Below, piece by piece: positions 1 to 8,378 of a stretch of 64,000 nucleotides of DNA. Positions within the stretch are counted from its first letter, which is position 1. Each line of letters starts with the position of its first letter. This DNA comes from Brevibacillus choshinensis. Lineage in GTDB: Bacteria > Bacillota > Bacilli > Brevibacillales > Brevibacillaceae. The stretch covers positions 1,634,184 through 1,698,183 of the forward strand of contig NZ_LJJB01000007.1 in NCBI RefSeq assembly GCF_001420695.1, given 5' to 3'. Made by a program: the position numbers and the translations under genes. The notes below the pieces were generated by a model that searched no databases, was not told where the DNA came from, and saw nothing but the letters and a program-made list of their open reading frames with translations.

Positions 1-210
1 GTACAAGAAGTGATCTCCGAAAATAATAAGAAAAGATATATGTTACTGGATGAGGAAGGTCGCCCAGAAGTGGCAGTATTAAAATACCTAAAGTATTTGG
101 ACGCAGTGCAGAAGAGCTACAACACAAAAGAAAGACATACTGCTCTCAAAGACAACAACATTATTACTCTTTCCTGTCTTTTCAACAAAACAAACAGCTT
201 ATCTAAATGA
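1..210 (+). pseudogene. tyrosine recombinase N-terminal fragment, frameshifted
   Basis: The first reading frame, open from the window edge, encodes a segment containing RYMLLDEEGRPEVAVLKYL. I recognise this as the N-terminal SAM-like region of Firmicute tyrosine-type site-specific recombinases. Around base 138 similarity jumps to another frame, which reads TYCSQRQQHYYSFLSF (the usual family pattern there is TYCYxLKxYFxFL). Both frames then stop by base 210. No catalytic domain follows. The gene is therefore truncated and frameshifted, a remnant of an integrated element. The true start probably lies just outside the window. Confidence 0.6.
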
Positions 211-277
211 ACACATGTGCTATCTAAATCCTAGATCGAACCTTAATCCTTGTTATGCTTTGAGTCGGTGACGTTCA

Positions 278-724
278 TTACATCTTCTTCTCAACGCCTT
301 CCATCGGCGCGAGCGAATGTCGGTAGTTATCCTCTTCGAGTTCATCGGTGGTAAAGTGCATAATCTTCCTAAACGACCCTTCGAGGTAGGCTTGCATCGC
401 CAGCGGAATACGCAACTCATCCATCTCTGATGCCGAAAGGCGGTAGCGAATGCTGTCCAGATCGCCCGTTTCCACTTTCAGCACCCATTTCGGCTCGCGG
501 ATCAGTTCCCGTCCGATCGCTACCAAAGCCGCGCCGCCATGAATAACGGCTTCCGCATCTTCCGGCTGTTCGACTGAGCCTATACCTATAAGCGGCTTCT
601 TATTTGACATAACCTGAACAAACTTGTCAAGAACCGGCTCTTGAGGGTGCCGATTTTTTGGGGATCGAGCACTAACGCACATTTCAGACTTTAGGCGGAA
701 TCCAAATCCTCCCAGAGGTTGCAC
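278..724 (-). pseudogene. NADH:flavin oxidoreductase (OYE family) C-terminal remnant
   Basis: The open frame matches only the last third of an Old Yellow Enzyme/YqiG-like oxidoreductase. It has the second phosphate-binding region, IGIGSVEQPEDAEAVI, then GGAALVAIGRELIREP and a C-terminal tail ending EGVEKKM. The FMN-binding N-terminal half and catalytic His/Tyr residues are absent, and the first ~25 residues are unlike the family. No ribosome site precedes the frame. It is almost certainly a decayed gene end. An intact OYE-family gene lies about 4 kb away at 4937, but its C-terminus differs, so this is not a simple duplicate. Confidence 0.6.
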
Positions 725-812
725 TAGATTTCAATCCGGAGCCATTTCCAACCTTTCCCACATTTCGTGTACCGTAAGGGTAACAAATCTTTCTAAATGG
801 GGTACAGAAGAA

Positions 813-1682
813 ATGAATCATGTAGGAATGGGAAAGAAAGCGTCAGTGACGTTTTTCGAAGGGGAGAAATGGCTGGTTCGAACTGGCTTGCTCGGATTTC
901 TCTTGGCTGCCATATGCGGAGTCTGGGTGTTGATGCACGGAGGTCCCGTTTCTCCAGATGGGGATGTCATGAAGGCCGTCTCATTTAATGCCGCATTGGG
1001 TATATTTCTTTTGTCGACAGCTGCGATCATGCCATTTACCACACTGGGCAAAATCAGTCGCGCCATTTTTCGCTGGTCGTATATTCTTCTCGCGCTTTAT
1101 TCTTATGGAGTAGAAACCGTGCAAAATTTTCGAGGGATAAACCCGAGGTTCGTGAAAGGTGGTACACCCTTTGATGAACTGGTAGGCGATGTATTTACGT
1201 TTGTCGCTTTGTTCTTAGTGCTGTTTTATCTGTTCGCAGCCGTTCAATTTTTTCGATCAAAAGCGTATCAGTTGCGTCCTGAGCTGGTACTAGGCATTCG
1301 TTATGCAATGATTGCCATCATGCTCTCGTTTGCGGCTGGTATCTGGATTTCTGTCAACAATGGTCGTTTCGTTGGCCAACATGGAAATATTATTTGGTTT
1401 CACGGTCTCGGCTTTCACGCCCTCCAATTCGTGCCATTTATCGCCTGGCTGTCTGAGCGCAGTTCGTTTCGTGTCGTAGCGCGCAAAAGAATGATCCATC
1501 TTACAGGTATTGCCTACTTGATCGGGCTTATTGGAGTCGGGTATCTGACATTCCTTGGATCACCCATTCTAGAGTGGTCCGTCCTTTCCTTTCTTTCTAT
1601 CGTGTGTTTCCTGATCGCTCTATTACCAAGCATACTGCTGCTACTTCGGCCGAAATCTTCTGCACAGTTCTTTCAACAGTGA
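813..1682 (+). CDS. polytopic membrane protein of unknown function
   Basis: The 289-residue protein has about eight hydrophobic segments, near residues 20-40, 53-75, 85-105, 125-148, 163-183, 195-215, 228-248 and 252-274. It has no signal-peptide cleavage site. A WFHGLGFHALQFVPF stretch with two histidines in a membrane segment is the most distinctive feature and could bind metal or haem, but this is only a guess. I do not recognise the family. The ATG at 813 has only a weak GGGG-type ribosome site upstream. The gene stands alone and ends at a strong terminator at 1728. Confidence 0.7.
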   Translation: MNHVGMGKKASVTFFEGEKWLVRTGLLGFLLAAICGVWVLMHGGPVSPDGDVMKAVSFNAALGIFLLSTAAIMPFTTLGKISRAIFRWSYILLALYSYGVETVQNFRGINPRFVKGGTPFDELVGDVFTFVALFLVLFYLFAAVQFFRSKAYQLRPELVLGIRYAMIAIMLSFAAGIWISVNNGRFVGQHGNIIWFHGLGFHALQFVPFIAWLSERSSFRVVARKRMIHLTGIAYLIGLIGVGYLTFLGSPILEWSVLSFLSIVCFLIALLPSILLLLRPKSSAQFFQQ

Positions 1683-1727
1683 GTCTACGACGACGTCTTT
1701 CCGTTGATTTCCCTATTTTCTCTGTTG

Positions 1728-1760
1728 ACCCTCTAGCTACTAGAGGGTTTATTCTTTTTC
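1728..1760 (+). terminator. rho-independent terminator after the membrane protein gene
   Basis: A perfect 9-bp stem (ACCCTCTAG / CTAGAGGGT, 3-base loop) is followed by the T-rich run TTATTCTTTTT. It separates the membrane protein gene from the DUF554 gene. Confidence 0.85.
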
Positions 1761-1790
1761 CAATGATTACATAGGGAGAGGATTTTAAAC

Positions 1791-2474
1791 GTGAGTGGAA
1801 CGATTGTTAATGTGGTATTGATTATCGTTGGTAGCCTGATCGGCAGTGTTTTTAAGCGGGGAATGAAAGACTCCTACCAGGACATCCTGATGCAGGGAAT
1901 GGGACTAGCTGTAACGGCGCTTGGCGTATATTCGATTTCGAAGCATATGCCGAACAGCCATTATCCTGTCCTGTTTATCGTGAGTCTTGCATTGGGAGGA
2001 GTGATTGGTGAAAAGCTGGATATGGAGAATCGGTTCAAAAATATCGTTTCCAAGTTTTCAAAAGGGAATTTGGCCGAGGGCTTATCTACGGCAGTGCTGC
2101 TATTTTGTATCGGTACTCTTTCTATCGTAGGTCCCATCGAAAGTGCGTTAAACGGAAACCAAACCTATTTGTTCACAAATGCCATTTTGGATCTTGTGAC
2201 ATCGATTGTGTTGGCCGCTACTTTTGGCATCGGGATTGCCCTTTCCGCGATTGTGTTATTTTGTTGGCAAGGATTCTTCTATGTAGCGGCAGGGGCGGTC
2301 GCAGCCTATATTACGCCAGAGCTCCTGACAGAAATATCGATTATTGGTGGGGTACTGATTCTTAGCTCTGGATTGAGCATTCTCGGCGTGAAAAAGTTCA
2401 GGACGATGAACCTGATCCCGGCGCTTTTCATTCCGGTCGTCTATCTATCGGTGAAGAGCTTGATCGGATTCTAA
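1791..2474 (+). CDS. DUF554 family membrane protein
   Basis: The 227-residue protein has the DUF554 (YdfK/YqgA-like) pattern. It opens with GTIVNVVLIIVGSLIG, then has GMGLAVTALGVYSI, GGVIGEKLDMENR and the conserved CIGTLSIVGPIESALNG segment, with six to seven membrane spans. The GTG start at 1791 follows GGGAGAGGA at suitable spacing. The family is widespread in Firmicutes and its biochemical role is not established; it is presumed to be a membrane transporter or channel. The gene is monocistronic, with terminators on both sides. Confidence 0.9.
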   Translation: MSGTIVNVVLIIVGSLIGSVFKRGMKDSYQDILMQGMGLAVTALGVYSISKHMPNSHYPVLFIVSLALGGVIGEKLDMENRFKNIVSKFSKGNLAEGLSTAVLLFCIGTLSIVGPIESALNGNQTYLFTNAILDLVTSIVLAATFGIGIALSAIVLFCWQGFFYVAAGAVAAYITPELLTEISIIGGVLILSSGLSILGVKKFRTMNLIPALFIPVVYLSVKSLIGF

Positions 2475-2531
2475 CATACACATCAACGCATCAATTGAAA
2501 CAAGCATTCCTAATTCCTATAAGTTGCGTAG

Positions 2532-2561
2532 AGGTACTGTCATGTCGGCAGTACCTTTTTT
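2532..2561 (+). terminator. rho-independent terminator after the DUF554 gene
   Basis: An 8-bp inverted repeat (AGGTACTG / CAGTACCT) with a 9-base loop is followed by a run of Ts. It lies between the converging DUF554 gene and the secreted-protein gene. Confidence 0.8.
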
Positions 2562-2580
2562 GATGAAAATCCACCCGCAA

Positions 2581-3891
2581 TCATTTCTTCGATTTTGCAT
2601 CCAATTCCGTCCAACTCTTGTAGTCATGAATGGCAAACCCGGCATAACTAGGAAAATGAGCTAGCTTTTCCTTCGCAATTTGTAATTCTGCGTTCATTTT
2701 TCCAGTGCTTGAAGTATAAAACGAAGTAAAGTTACCCTCCGAATTAGGGGCTGTTTCTACCGCAATAAGCACTTTCTTTTTGAGTGTGCTTGCTTCCTTC
2801 ATAATCGTGTTTGCATTTGCCACAATCCCATCATTCCCAAGTGCAACATTACGATAATCCATAATGACCACTGAATCTACCTTCTCCAATACCCATGCGC
2901 TCATGCTATAAGTAGAGTCAGGGACCTTTACCAGATGGAGCCAAAAAGGAACATCCAACGTCATTTTCAATCCGCTGTCCTTTGTTTCCTTCTCAAGAAG
3001 TCGTATCGTGTCCATCCAGTTTCCAACTACTCGTTTGTTATCGGTCTTCCATTCTGGTAAAAGATAGGGCTCTATATCAAAGTGTAATCTTTCGAACCTT
3101 TCTTCTGACCCAACCCTGGCATTGTACGATTTGACCCATAAAATAAAAGCTTTGATTTGGTTGTGATTATCGGGGAAAGCCCATTGGGGGCGTCCCGCTA
3201 GGGCTTCTACTGTTACTTGTTTTGCTCTTGCTTTGCGAACAAATTGTTGATAGACGGTTGCAGGTATGTCTCTATCAATCTGCAGATAGATGGTAGTCAA
3301 TTGGTTATCCTGCGCAAACGTTAAAATCTGATCTTGGTCCGTTTGGATGATTGTCGTATCCCAAATCCAAGTACCACGTTGCAACGTTGTGGTTTGATCT
3401 GTGGAAGAGGGCGCCGGTGAACCAGGTACCACTTTCGAATGCCCTGGCGTTGTCACAACTACGAGATTTCGCTCGGCAATCCAATCGATTTGCGCGTCAA
3501 AGACTTCACTAATAAAGCGAAGGGGTACCATCGTGCGGTCGTTTTGAATCGACGCCGGGGCATCAAAGGTAACATACTTGCCATTTACCTGCGCGCGATT
3601 TTGACCAATCGTTAAAACGATCGTTTCGTCTTTGCTCCTGAACGTCACTTGATCCAACTGTCCATTCCACTGTACACGGAGACCGAGTTGTTCGGCTACG
3701 AATCTTGCTGGAACCATCGTACGATTCGATCGAATATCGACATAGGGTGACTCATCCGGGAAGGACACATAGTTCCCGTTTACGGCGACATTGACCTGTG
3801 TAGCAGCATGGGACGGCAATATAGGAGTCATGCTCAACAGGAGCGCCAATGAACCCGCGCATTGAATTCTTTTCATAGGTAAAATCCCCAT
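2581..3891 (-). CDS. secreted protein with copper-amine-oxidase N-domain and TIM-barrel-like C-terminus
   Basis: The 436-residue protein begins with a signal peptide: two possible Met starts, a hydrophobic run ALLLSMTPILP, and a likely cleavage after SHA-A. Residues ~35-150 carry two repeats typical of the copper amine oxidase N-terminal (stalk-like) domain, including RTMVPARFVAEQLG and RTMVPLRFISEVF. A linker rich in Pro/Ser/Thr (~150-170) follows. The C-terminal ~265 residues resemble a glycosyl-hydrolase-like barrel, with LHFDIEPYLLPEWK holding a possible acid pair, VVIMDYRN and AVETAPN. The likely place of action is the cell surface or the medium, on an unknown polysaccharide. The second Met (MKRIQ, six residues in) has the better-spaced GGGG ribosome site and may be the real start. 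Confidence 0.75.
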   Translation of the reverse strand: MGILPMKRIQCAGSLALLLSMTPILPSHAATQVNVAVNGNYVSFPDESPYVDIRSNRTMVPARFVAEQLGLRVQWNGQLDQVTFRSKDETIVLTIGQNRAQVNGKYVTFDAPASIQNDRTMVPLRFISEVFDAQIDWIAERNLVVVTTPGHSKVVPGSPAPSSTDQTTTLQRGTWIWDTTIIQTDQDQILTFAQDNQLTTIYLQIDRDIPATVYQQFVRKARAKQVTVEALAGRPQWAFPDNHNQIKAFILWVKSYNARVGSEERFERLHFDIEPYLLPEWKTDNKRVVGNWMDTIRLLEKETKDSGLKMTLDVPFWLHLVKVPDSTYSMSAWVLEKVDSVVIMDYRNVALGNDGIVANANTIMKEASTLKKKVLIAVETAPNSEGNFTSFYTSSTGKMNAELQIAKEKLAHFPSYAGFAIHDYKSWTELDAKSKK

Positions 3892-4037
3892 ATCTTTCCA
3901 AGTACTTATGAAGCAACCCTTCTATTTTACTATAGAAGTAATCTCCATTACCTGATCAGATGGTTGCAGGGAGGGAGTGTAGCATATGAAAAAACTCCTG
4001 GATACATTGGACCTGTTCTACATGCTTCCTACATACA

Positions 4038-4070
4038 AAAAGAAAACGCCCTTATGATGGGCGTTTTCCT
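4038..4070 (-). terminator. terminator of the HU gene
   Basis: A perfect 10-bp stem (GAAAACGCCC / GGGCGTTTTC, 7-base loop) is flanked by A/T runs. Read on the minus strand it sits about 20 bases after the HU stop codon and ends in a T-rich tail. Confidence 0.85.
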
Positions 4071-4088
4071 TGTATGTATGAGATAGAG

Positions 4089-4361
4089 TTACTTTACGAG
4101 ATCTTTCAATTCTTTTCCTGGTTTAAACGCAGGGAGTTTGCTAGATGCAATTTCAATTTCTTCACCCGTTTGCGGATTACGTCCTTTGCGAGCAGCGCGT
4201 TCGCGAACCTCAAAGTTACCGAAGCCGATGAGGGATACTTTTTCTCCATTTTGGAGGGAATTGGAAATCGCTTCTAAAATAGCATCTACTGCTTTAGAGG
4301 AATCCTTTTTTGTTAGTTCTGTCAATTCAGCTACTTTGGTAATCAATTCTGTTTTATTCAT
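4089..4361 (-). CDS. HU family DNA-binding protein
   Basis: The 90-residue protein is a full-length HU/IHF-type histone-like protein that bends and compacts DNA as a dimer. It opens [12 protein letters not shown], and has the [19 protein letters not shown] core and the [18 protein letters not shown] arm tip typical of Bacillus HBsu. The ribosome site AAAGGATG lies a suitable distance from the ATG. The gene is monocistronic with its own terminator. Many Brevibacillus/Paenibacillus genomes carry several HU copies, so this need not be the main one. Confidence 0.95.
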   Translation of the reverse strand: MNKTELITKVAELTELTKKDSSKAVDAILEAISNSLQNGEKVSLIGFGNFEVRERAARKGRNPQTGEEIEIASSKLPAFKPGKELKDLVK

Positions 4362-4504
4362 CTGGTCAACATCCTTTCAATCAATATAACTAGAATCATA
4401 CTAAGTTTCAGCAGAAAATGGAAGAGCTAGAGGAAACATTTGTTTTCATATGTTCACTTGCCAGCACTACTGCATACACCCAAGCATACCAAACATTCCA
4501 TTCC

Positions 4505-4549
4505 TTGACAAAGAAATCCTCATTACACTATAGTATTTCTAGAAATACT
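4505..4549 (+). promoter_or_regulatory. sigma-A promoter with overlapping palindromic operator for the ArsR-OYE pair
   Basis: A perfect -35 TTGACA (4505-4510) and a -10 TATAGT (4529-4534, 18-base spacer) lie upstream of the ArsR gene. A perfect 18-bp palindrome AGTATTTCTAGAAATACT (4532-4549) overlaps the -10. That is the position expected for a repressor that blocks RNA polymerase. The natural inference is autorepression by the downstream ArsR protein. Confidence 0.75.
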
Positions 4550-4586
4550 GAAATACATACTCGTCTTTGAAAGGAGGGTTACCAAG

Positions 4587-4856
4587 GTGACGGATGATTG
4601 CGCAGTAAAAGTCTACAAAGCGCTTGGTGAGACGACGAGATACCAAATCGTGAAAATGCTCGCCAAGAATTCGGAAATGGCTTGTCTGGAAATGGCTAAC
4701 CAATTAGAGATCACAGCCAACTCAACATTGACCCATCATTTAAAACCATTGCTGGATTGTGGACTGCTTGCTGTTCGCAAAGAGGGAACCTACCGATATT
4801 ACAGCCTGCAACGTCAAATTCTCGATCAATACGCTCCCGCTTTACTTCAAGACTAG
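4587..4856 (+). CDS. ArsR family transcriptional repressor
   Basis: This 89-residue winged-helix protein has ALGETTRYQIVKMLA, then the recognition region ITANSTLTHHLKPLLDCGLL and the wing VRKEGTYRYYSL, as in small ArsR/SmtB regulators. Cysteines at about residues 5, 31 and 55 could sense thiol-reactive compounds or metal; the classic ELCVCDL metal site is absent. The GTG start follows AAAGGAGGG at ideal spacing. It lies 80 bases upstream of an Old Yellow Enzyme gene. ArsR-type repressors often control OYE genes in response to electrophiles such as quinones, and that role is inferred here. Confidence 0.9.
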   Translation: MTDDCAVKVYKALGETTRYQIVKMLAKNSEMACLEMANQLEITANSTLTHHLKPLLDCGLLAVRKEGTYRYYSLQRQILDQYAPALLQD

Positions 4857-4936
4857 AATAAAGCGGAAATTTTTACGCATATATTTCGATATTTATATAA
4901 ATACAAAACTAACGATAAAGATGGAGGAGCAAATCA

Positions 4937-6055
4937 ATGACACAAGCGAACAAAGGAATCTATCAGGCAACGGAAATGAAATCCTGGGGGAAACTCAAGG
5001 ACGGGGCAGCGAGCAATCTGTTTGAACCGGTAACCATCGGAGCCTGGAAGCTTAAATCCCGTACCGCGATGGCTCCCATGACTCGTTGTTTTGCGGATGA
5101 CCAAACGGGTGTAGTAGGAGAGGATGTAGTCGCGTATTACCGAAAAAGGGCTGCGGATGGGATTGGTTTGATCATTACAGAAGGAATCGTGGTTAGCCCA
5201 CGAGGAAAAGGGAATCCAGGAGTTCCCGGCCTCTACTCTCAAGAACAAGTGGACGCATGGAAAAAGGTAACTCAGGCTGTACACGAAGAAGGCGGTACGA
5301 TTATCGCGCAAATATGGCATGTCGGTCGGTTGTCCCATCATGAAATTGCAGGGAACTTGCCGCCACAAGCCCCATCCGCTATTGCAGCAGAAGGGTTGGT
5401 TCCCCGCTATCGCCAGCCCTATGACGTCCCTGAAGCGATGACGATTGCAGACATTCAAGAACTAGTCGGTCAGTATGCCCAAGCAGCCAAAAATGCGATA
5501 GAAGCGGGCTTTGATGGCGTAGAGATTCATGGCGCGCACGGCTATTTAATTGATCAATTCAATTCGGATATATCCAATCATCGCACCGACCAATATGGCG
5601 GCGACTTAGCACAAAGATTGACTTTGATGAAAGAGGTACTGAAGGCAGTTATCGATGCGATCGGTACAGAGAGAACCTTGATTCGCTTTTCTGCTCATAA
5701 AGCCGATAATCCGACTTACATGTGGGAAGATCCAGAAGTGGCAATCCGCACGTTTGTCGAAGCATTCAAGGATGCAGGGGCTACCATGATCCATCCTTCC
5801 ATCATGCAATTTACACGAGTGCTTGCGGATGGCAAAACCATGCACCAGATTGTTCGTAAATACTGGGATGGCATCATTGTAGGAGTGGGCACATTAGATC
5901 CGGAAACAGCTGAACGAGCAATCGCAGAAGGAACGATCGATGTGGCAGCTTTCGGTCGCCCCCTGATTGCCAATCCGGACTTTATTCATCGTTTGAAAAA
6001 TGGTGAGGAATTGGAAGAATATGATGCCAAAACGCAACTTCCTGTACTTGTTTAA
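4937..6055 (+). CDS. NADH:flavin oxidoreductase, Old Yellow Enzyme family
   Basis: The 372-residue enzyme uses FMN and NAD(P)H to reduce electron-poor alkenes, quinones or nitro compounds. After a ~25-residue leader comes LFEPVTIGAWKLKSRTAMAPMTR, the OYE N-terminal strand. Next are the flavin-binding IIAQIWHVGRLSH, the active-site HGAHGYLIDQF with an SDISNHRTDQYGG loop, and the phosphate-binding IIVGVGTLDPE and DVAAFGRPLIANPDF. The active site has a His/His pair, as in many bacterial OYEs. The catalytic-loop strand reads RFSAHKADNPTYMW, which is unusual. It probably forms an operon with the ArsR gene, and GATGGAGGAG precedes the ATG. Confidence 0.93.
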   Translation: MTQANKGIYQATEMKSWGKLKDGAASNLFEPVTIGAWKLKSRTAMAPMTRCFADDQTGVVGEDVVAYYRKRAADGIGLIITEGIVVSPRGKGNPGVPGLYSQEQVDAWKKVTQAVHEEGGTIIAQIWHVGRLSHHEIAGNLPPQAPSAIAAEGLVPRYRQPYDVPEAMTIADIQELVGQYAQAAKNAIEAGFDGVEIHGAHGYLIDQFNSDISNHRTDQYGGDLAQRLTLMKEVLKAVIDAIGTERTLIRFSAHKADNPTYMWEDPEVAIRTFVEAFKDAGATMIHPSIMQFTRVLADGKTMHQIVRKYWDGIIVGVGTLDPETAERAIAEGTIDVAAFGRPLIANPDFIHRLKNGEELEEYDAKTQLPVLV

Positions 6056-6079
6056 ATAGGGAAGCAAGAAAATCATATC

Positions 6080-6110
6080 AGGAAGCTCAGAAATTGGGCT
6101 TCCTTATTCC
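6080..6110 (+). terminator. probable terminator after the OYE gene
   Basis: A 9-bp stem (AGGAAGCTC / GGGCTTCCT, one wobble) with a 7-base loop is followed by a weak T-rich tail. Confidence 0.55.
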
Positions 6111-6263
6111 TATCACAAGGGAAAAGACGAAATATTCGGGGGATTATGGTAGGATAGAAAACCTGTGAACAGCATACGAATGGTTCTGTCACTTCGCTAT
6201 ACTAAGTTCCCAAAAGGCCTCTTACATGTATAATGAAATAAATCGAGATGTGGAGGAGTTATC

Positions 6264-6710
6264 ATGAACGGCGAGATTGTACTTTATCAAGATCATCAGC
6301 GTGACCAACTGGTAGAAATTTGGTATCGTGCAGTATGTCTTACCCACACTTTTTTATCGGAAGAGGATATTCAATTTTACAAGATCTTGGTGCAAAACGA
6401 AGCGTTAAACGCGTATGAGATTTGGGTAGAAGTAAACGCAAGGAATGAGCCGACAGGATTCATCGGGCTAGACGGAACGAAAATAGAAATGCTGTTCGTT
6501 GACCCTGTTTACCATGGAAAGGGGATAGGTAGTCGTCTCATTAAACATGCTGAAAAATTGCGTGGTCGCAATCTCAAAGTCGATGTCAACGAGCAAAATG
6601 ACGGAGCGCATGCTTTCTACAAACATTATGGTTTTGTCCAAATAGACAGATCCGAATTAGACGGATCAGGACGTCCATTTCCTTTACTTCATTTAGAATT
6701 AAACGGGTAA
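6264..6710 (+). CDS. GNAT family N-acetyltransferase
   Basis: The 148-residue protein has the GNAT fold order. It has an N-terminal helix pair with the WYRAVCLTHTFLSEEDI region typical of YjaB-like acetyltransferases. The acetyl-CoA loop IEMLFVDPVYHGKGIGSRLIKHA carries the Q/RxxGxG/A-type motif as HGKGIG. The C-terminal strand is VDVNEQNDGAHAFYKHYGF. It would transfer an acetyl group from acetyl-CoA to an amine; the substrate is unknown. GTGGAGGAG precedes the ATG. It is a single gene, with a possible weak hairpin at 6723-6770 downstream. Confidence 0.9.
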   Translation: MNGEIVLYQDHQRDQLVEIWYRAVCLTHTFLSEEDIQFYKILVQNEALNAYEIWVEVNARNEPTGFIGLDGTKIEMLFVDPVYHGKGIGSRLIKHAEKLRGRNLKVDVNEQNDGAHAFYKHYGFVQIDRSELDGSGRPFPLLHLELNG

Positions 6711-6872
6711 ACGAACACGAACAAAGGACACTATCCGTGGTCATTTGACTCTTCGCATGATCGTCCTTTTCGTTTTCAGAAGCAGAATCAATAACTCATA
6801 CACGAGGCACTGTGATCATAATAATAGTAGCGACCAAGCAACTGAACCCAAAAGAATAAGGGGTGAAATGTT

Positions 6873-8294
6873 TTGAAGAGTGCCTACGAATTGAAAATGA
6901 CGATCAACGGCGAGCCTGTAGCGACCGAGGAGACGCTTCCCGTAATCAATCCGGCGACGGAAGAAGTGATTGCGCATGTGCCAAATGCGACGGTGCAGGA
7001 TTTACATGCGGCTGTCAAATCAGCACGAGCAGCATTTTCTAGATGGTCCTCTACTTCTATCGATGAGCGCAGCGAGTTCCTTTGCAAATTAGGAGATGCC
7101 ATCTCGGCCAATAGAGAAGAACTGGCTACCCTTTTGACACTGGAGATGGGTAGGCCTAGTGCTGCCGCTAGAGGGGAAATTGACGGTGCTTCTTACTGGT
7201 TAAAAGAGGTGGCAAAGCAACGACTGAAGCGGGAAGTGATTGAGGAAACCGAGAATCACCTGGTGGAACGATACTATACCCCGTTGGGAGTCGTTGGTGC
7301 GATAGTTCCATGGAACTTCCCTTTTGCTCTCTCGATATGGAAAATCGCTCCTGCTTTGTTAGCCGGGAATACGGTTGTGGTGAAACCCTCCCCCTATACA
7401 CCGCTCACTGCACTCAAAATTGGTGAGATCGCGAGTGAGATATTACCTGCGGGCGTATTGAATGTTGTCTCAGGAGGGGACGACTTAGGCAGATGGATTA
7501 CGGAGCATCCTGACGTGAATAAAATCAGTTTTACTGGTTCTACCGCAACTGGGAAAAAGGTCATGCAAAGCGCAGCCTCGCACCTGAAGCGGGTCACACT
7601 GGAGCTCGGGGGCAACGATGCAGCGATCGTGCTTCCAGACGCGGATCCAGCGAAAATTGCCAAGCCGTTGTTCTGGGCCGCTTTTCGAAACACTGCGCAA
7701 GTATGTATTGCTACGAAACGCATGTACGTCCATGAAGACATTTACGATGCCTTTCTAGCCGAGCTGGTTAACTTTGCGAAAGATGTAAAAGTCGGGAATG
7801 GCAGTGATCCAGCCACCGATCTCGGACCCATTCAAAATAAAATGCAGTATGAAAAAGTAATCGACCTGATTGAAGATACCAAACGTATCGGTGCGAATAT
7901 CGTCCTAGGTGGCGAAATCGAGGACCAACCCGGATATTTTATTCCCGTGACCATCGTGGATAATCCGCCTGAGGACTCACGTGTCGTGGTCGAAGAAGCA
8001 TTTGGCCCCGTCCTTCCTGTGCTGAAATATCGTGATTATGATGATGTCATCGCACGGGTAAACAACACGAAGTACGGACTCGGAGGATCCATTTGGGGAA
8101 ATGATATTGAGATGGCCAAGAGCATTGCTGAGCGATTGGAAACGGGTACGGTGTGGATCAATGAGGTGAGTGTGCTTTCTCCCCATTATCCATTCGGCGG
8201 TCATAAAGAATCTGGATTAGGTATCGAACATTCACTAGATGGTCTTGCAGAGTATACCAATTCAAAAACGATTATGATAAACAAAAGGAAATAA
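6873..8294 (+). CDS. NAD(P)-dependent aldehyde dehydrogenase
   Basis: The 473-residue protein belongs to the aldehyde dehydrogenase superfamily. The catalytic Asn lies in GAIVPWNFPFALS and the cofactor loop is ISFTGSTATGKKVM. The general base Glu is in VTLELGGNDAAIVL. The nucleophilic Cys sits in NTAQVCIATKRMYV, where the family usually has GQ.C; the Gly-to-Ala change is mild. The C-terminal Glu is in VVEEAFGPVLPV. The TTG start follows GGGGTGAAA, and no upstream ATG fits better. It oxidises an aldehyde to a carboxylate. The gene is monocistronic and its neighbours do not point to a specific substrate. Confidence 0.93.
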   Translation: MKSAYELKMTINGEPVATEETLPVINPATEEVIAHVPNATVQDLHAAVKSARAAFSRWSSTSIDERSEFLCKLGDAISANREELATLLTLEMGRPSAAARGEIDGASYWLKEVAKQRLKREVIEETENHLVERYYTPLGVVGAIVPWNFPFALSIWKIAPALLAGNTVVVKPSPYTPLTALKIGEIASEILPAGVLNVVSGGDDLGRWITEHPDVNKISFTGSTATGKKVMQSAASHLKRVTLELGGNDAAIVLPDADPAKIAKPLFWAAFRNTAQVCIATKRMYVHEDIYDAFLAELVNFAKDVKVGNGSDPATDLGPIQNKMQYEKVIDLIEDTKRIGANIVLGGEIEDQPGYFIPVTIVDNPPEDSRVVVEEAFGPVLPVLKYRDYDDVIARVNNTKYGLGGSIWGNDIEMAKSIAERLETGTVWINEVSVLSPHYPFGGHKESGLGIEHSLDGLAEYTNSKTIMINKRK

Positions 8295-8337
8295 TCGGAA
8301 CAAAGGTTGAAATACAGGAGCCTCGCTTTGGTCTACT

Positions 8338-8357
8338 CCCCAAAGTGGGGTTTTTTC
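8338..8357 (+). terminator. terminator after the aldehyde dehydrogenase gene
   Basis: A short stem CCCCA / TGGGG (3-base loop) is followed by six Ts. The preceding CTTTGG can also pair with CCAAAG, an alternative fold that would compete with this hairpin. Confidence 0.7.
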
Positions 8358-8378
8358 GTTAGATAAACTCTTCAGCTT

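Noticed and set aside
3986-4057. A 23-codon ORF (MKKLLDTLDLFYMLPTYKKK...) with a good GGGAGG site upstream of its ATG.
   Set aside because: It runs into the HU terminator stem and has no recognisable similarity; a chance ORF is more likely than a gene.
6723-6770. AAAGGAC / GTCCTTT hairpin after the acetyltransferase as a terminator.
   Set aside because: The loop is over 30 bases and the stem short; only a weak possibility.
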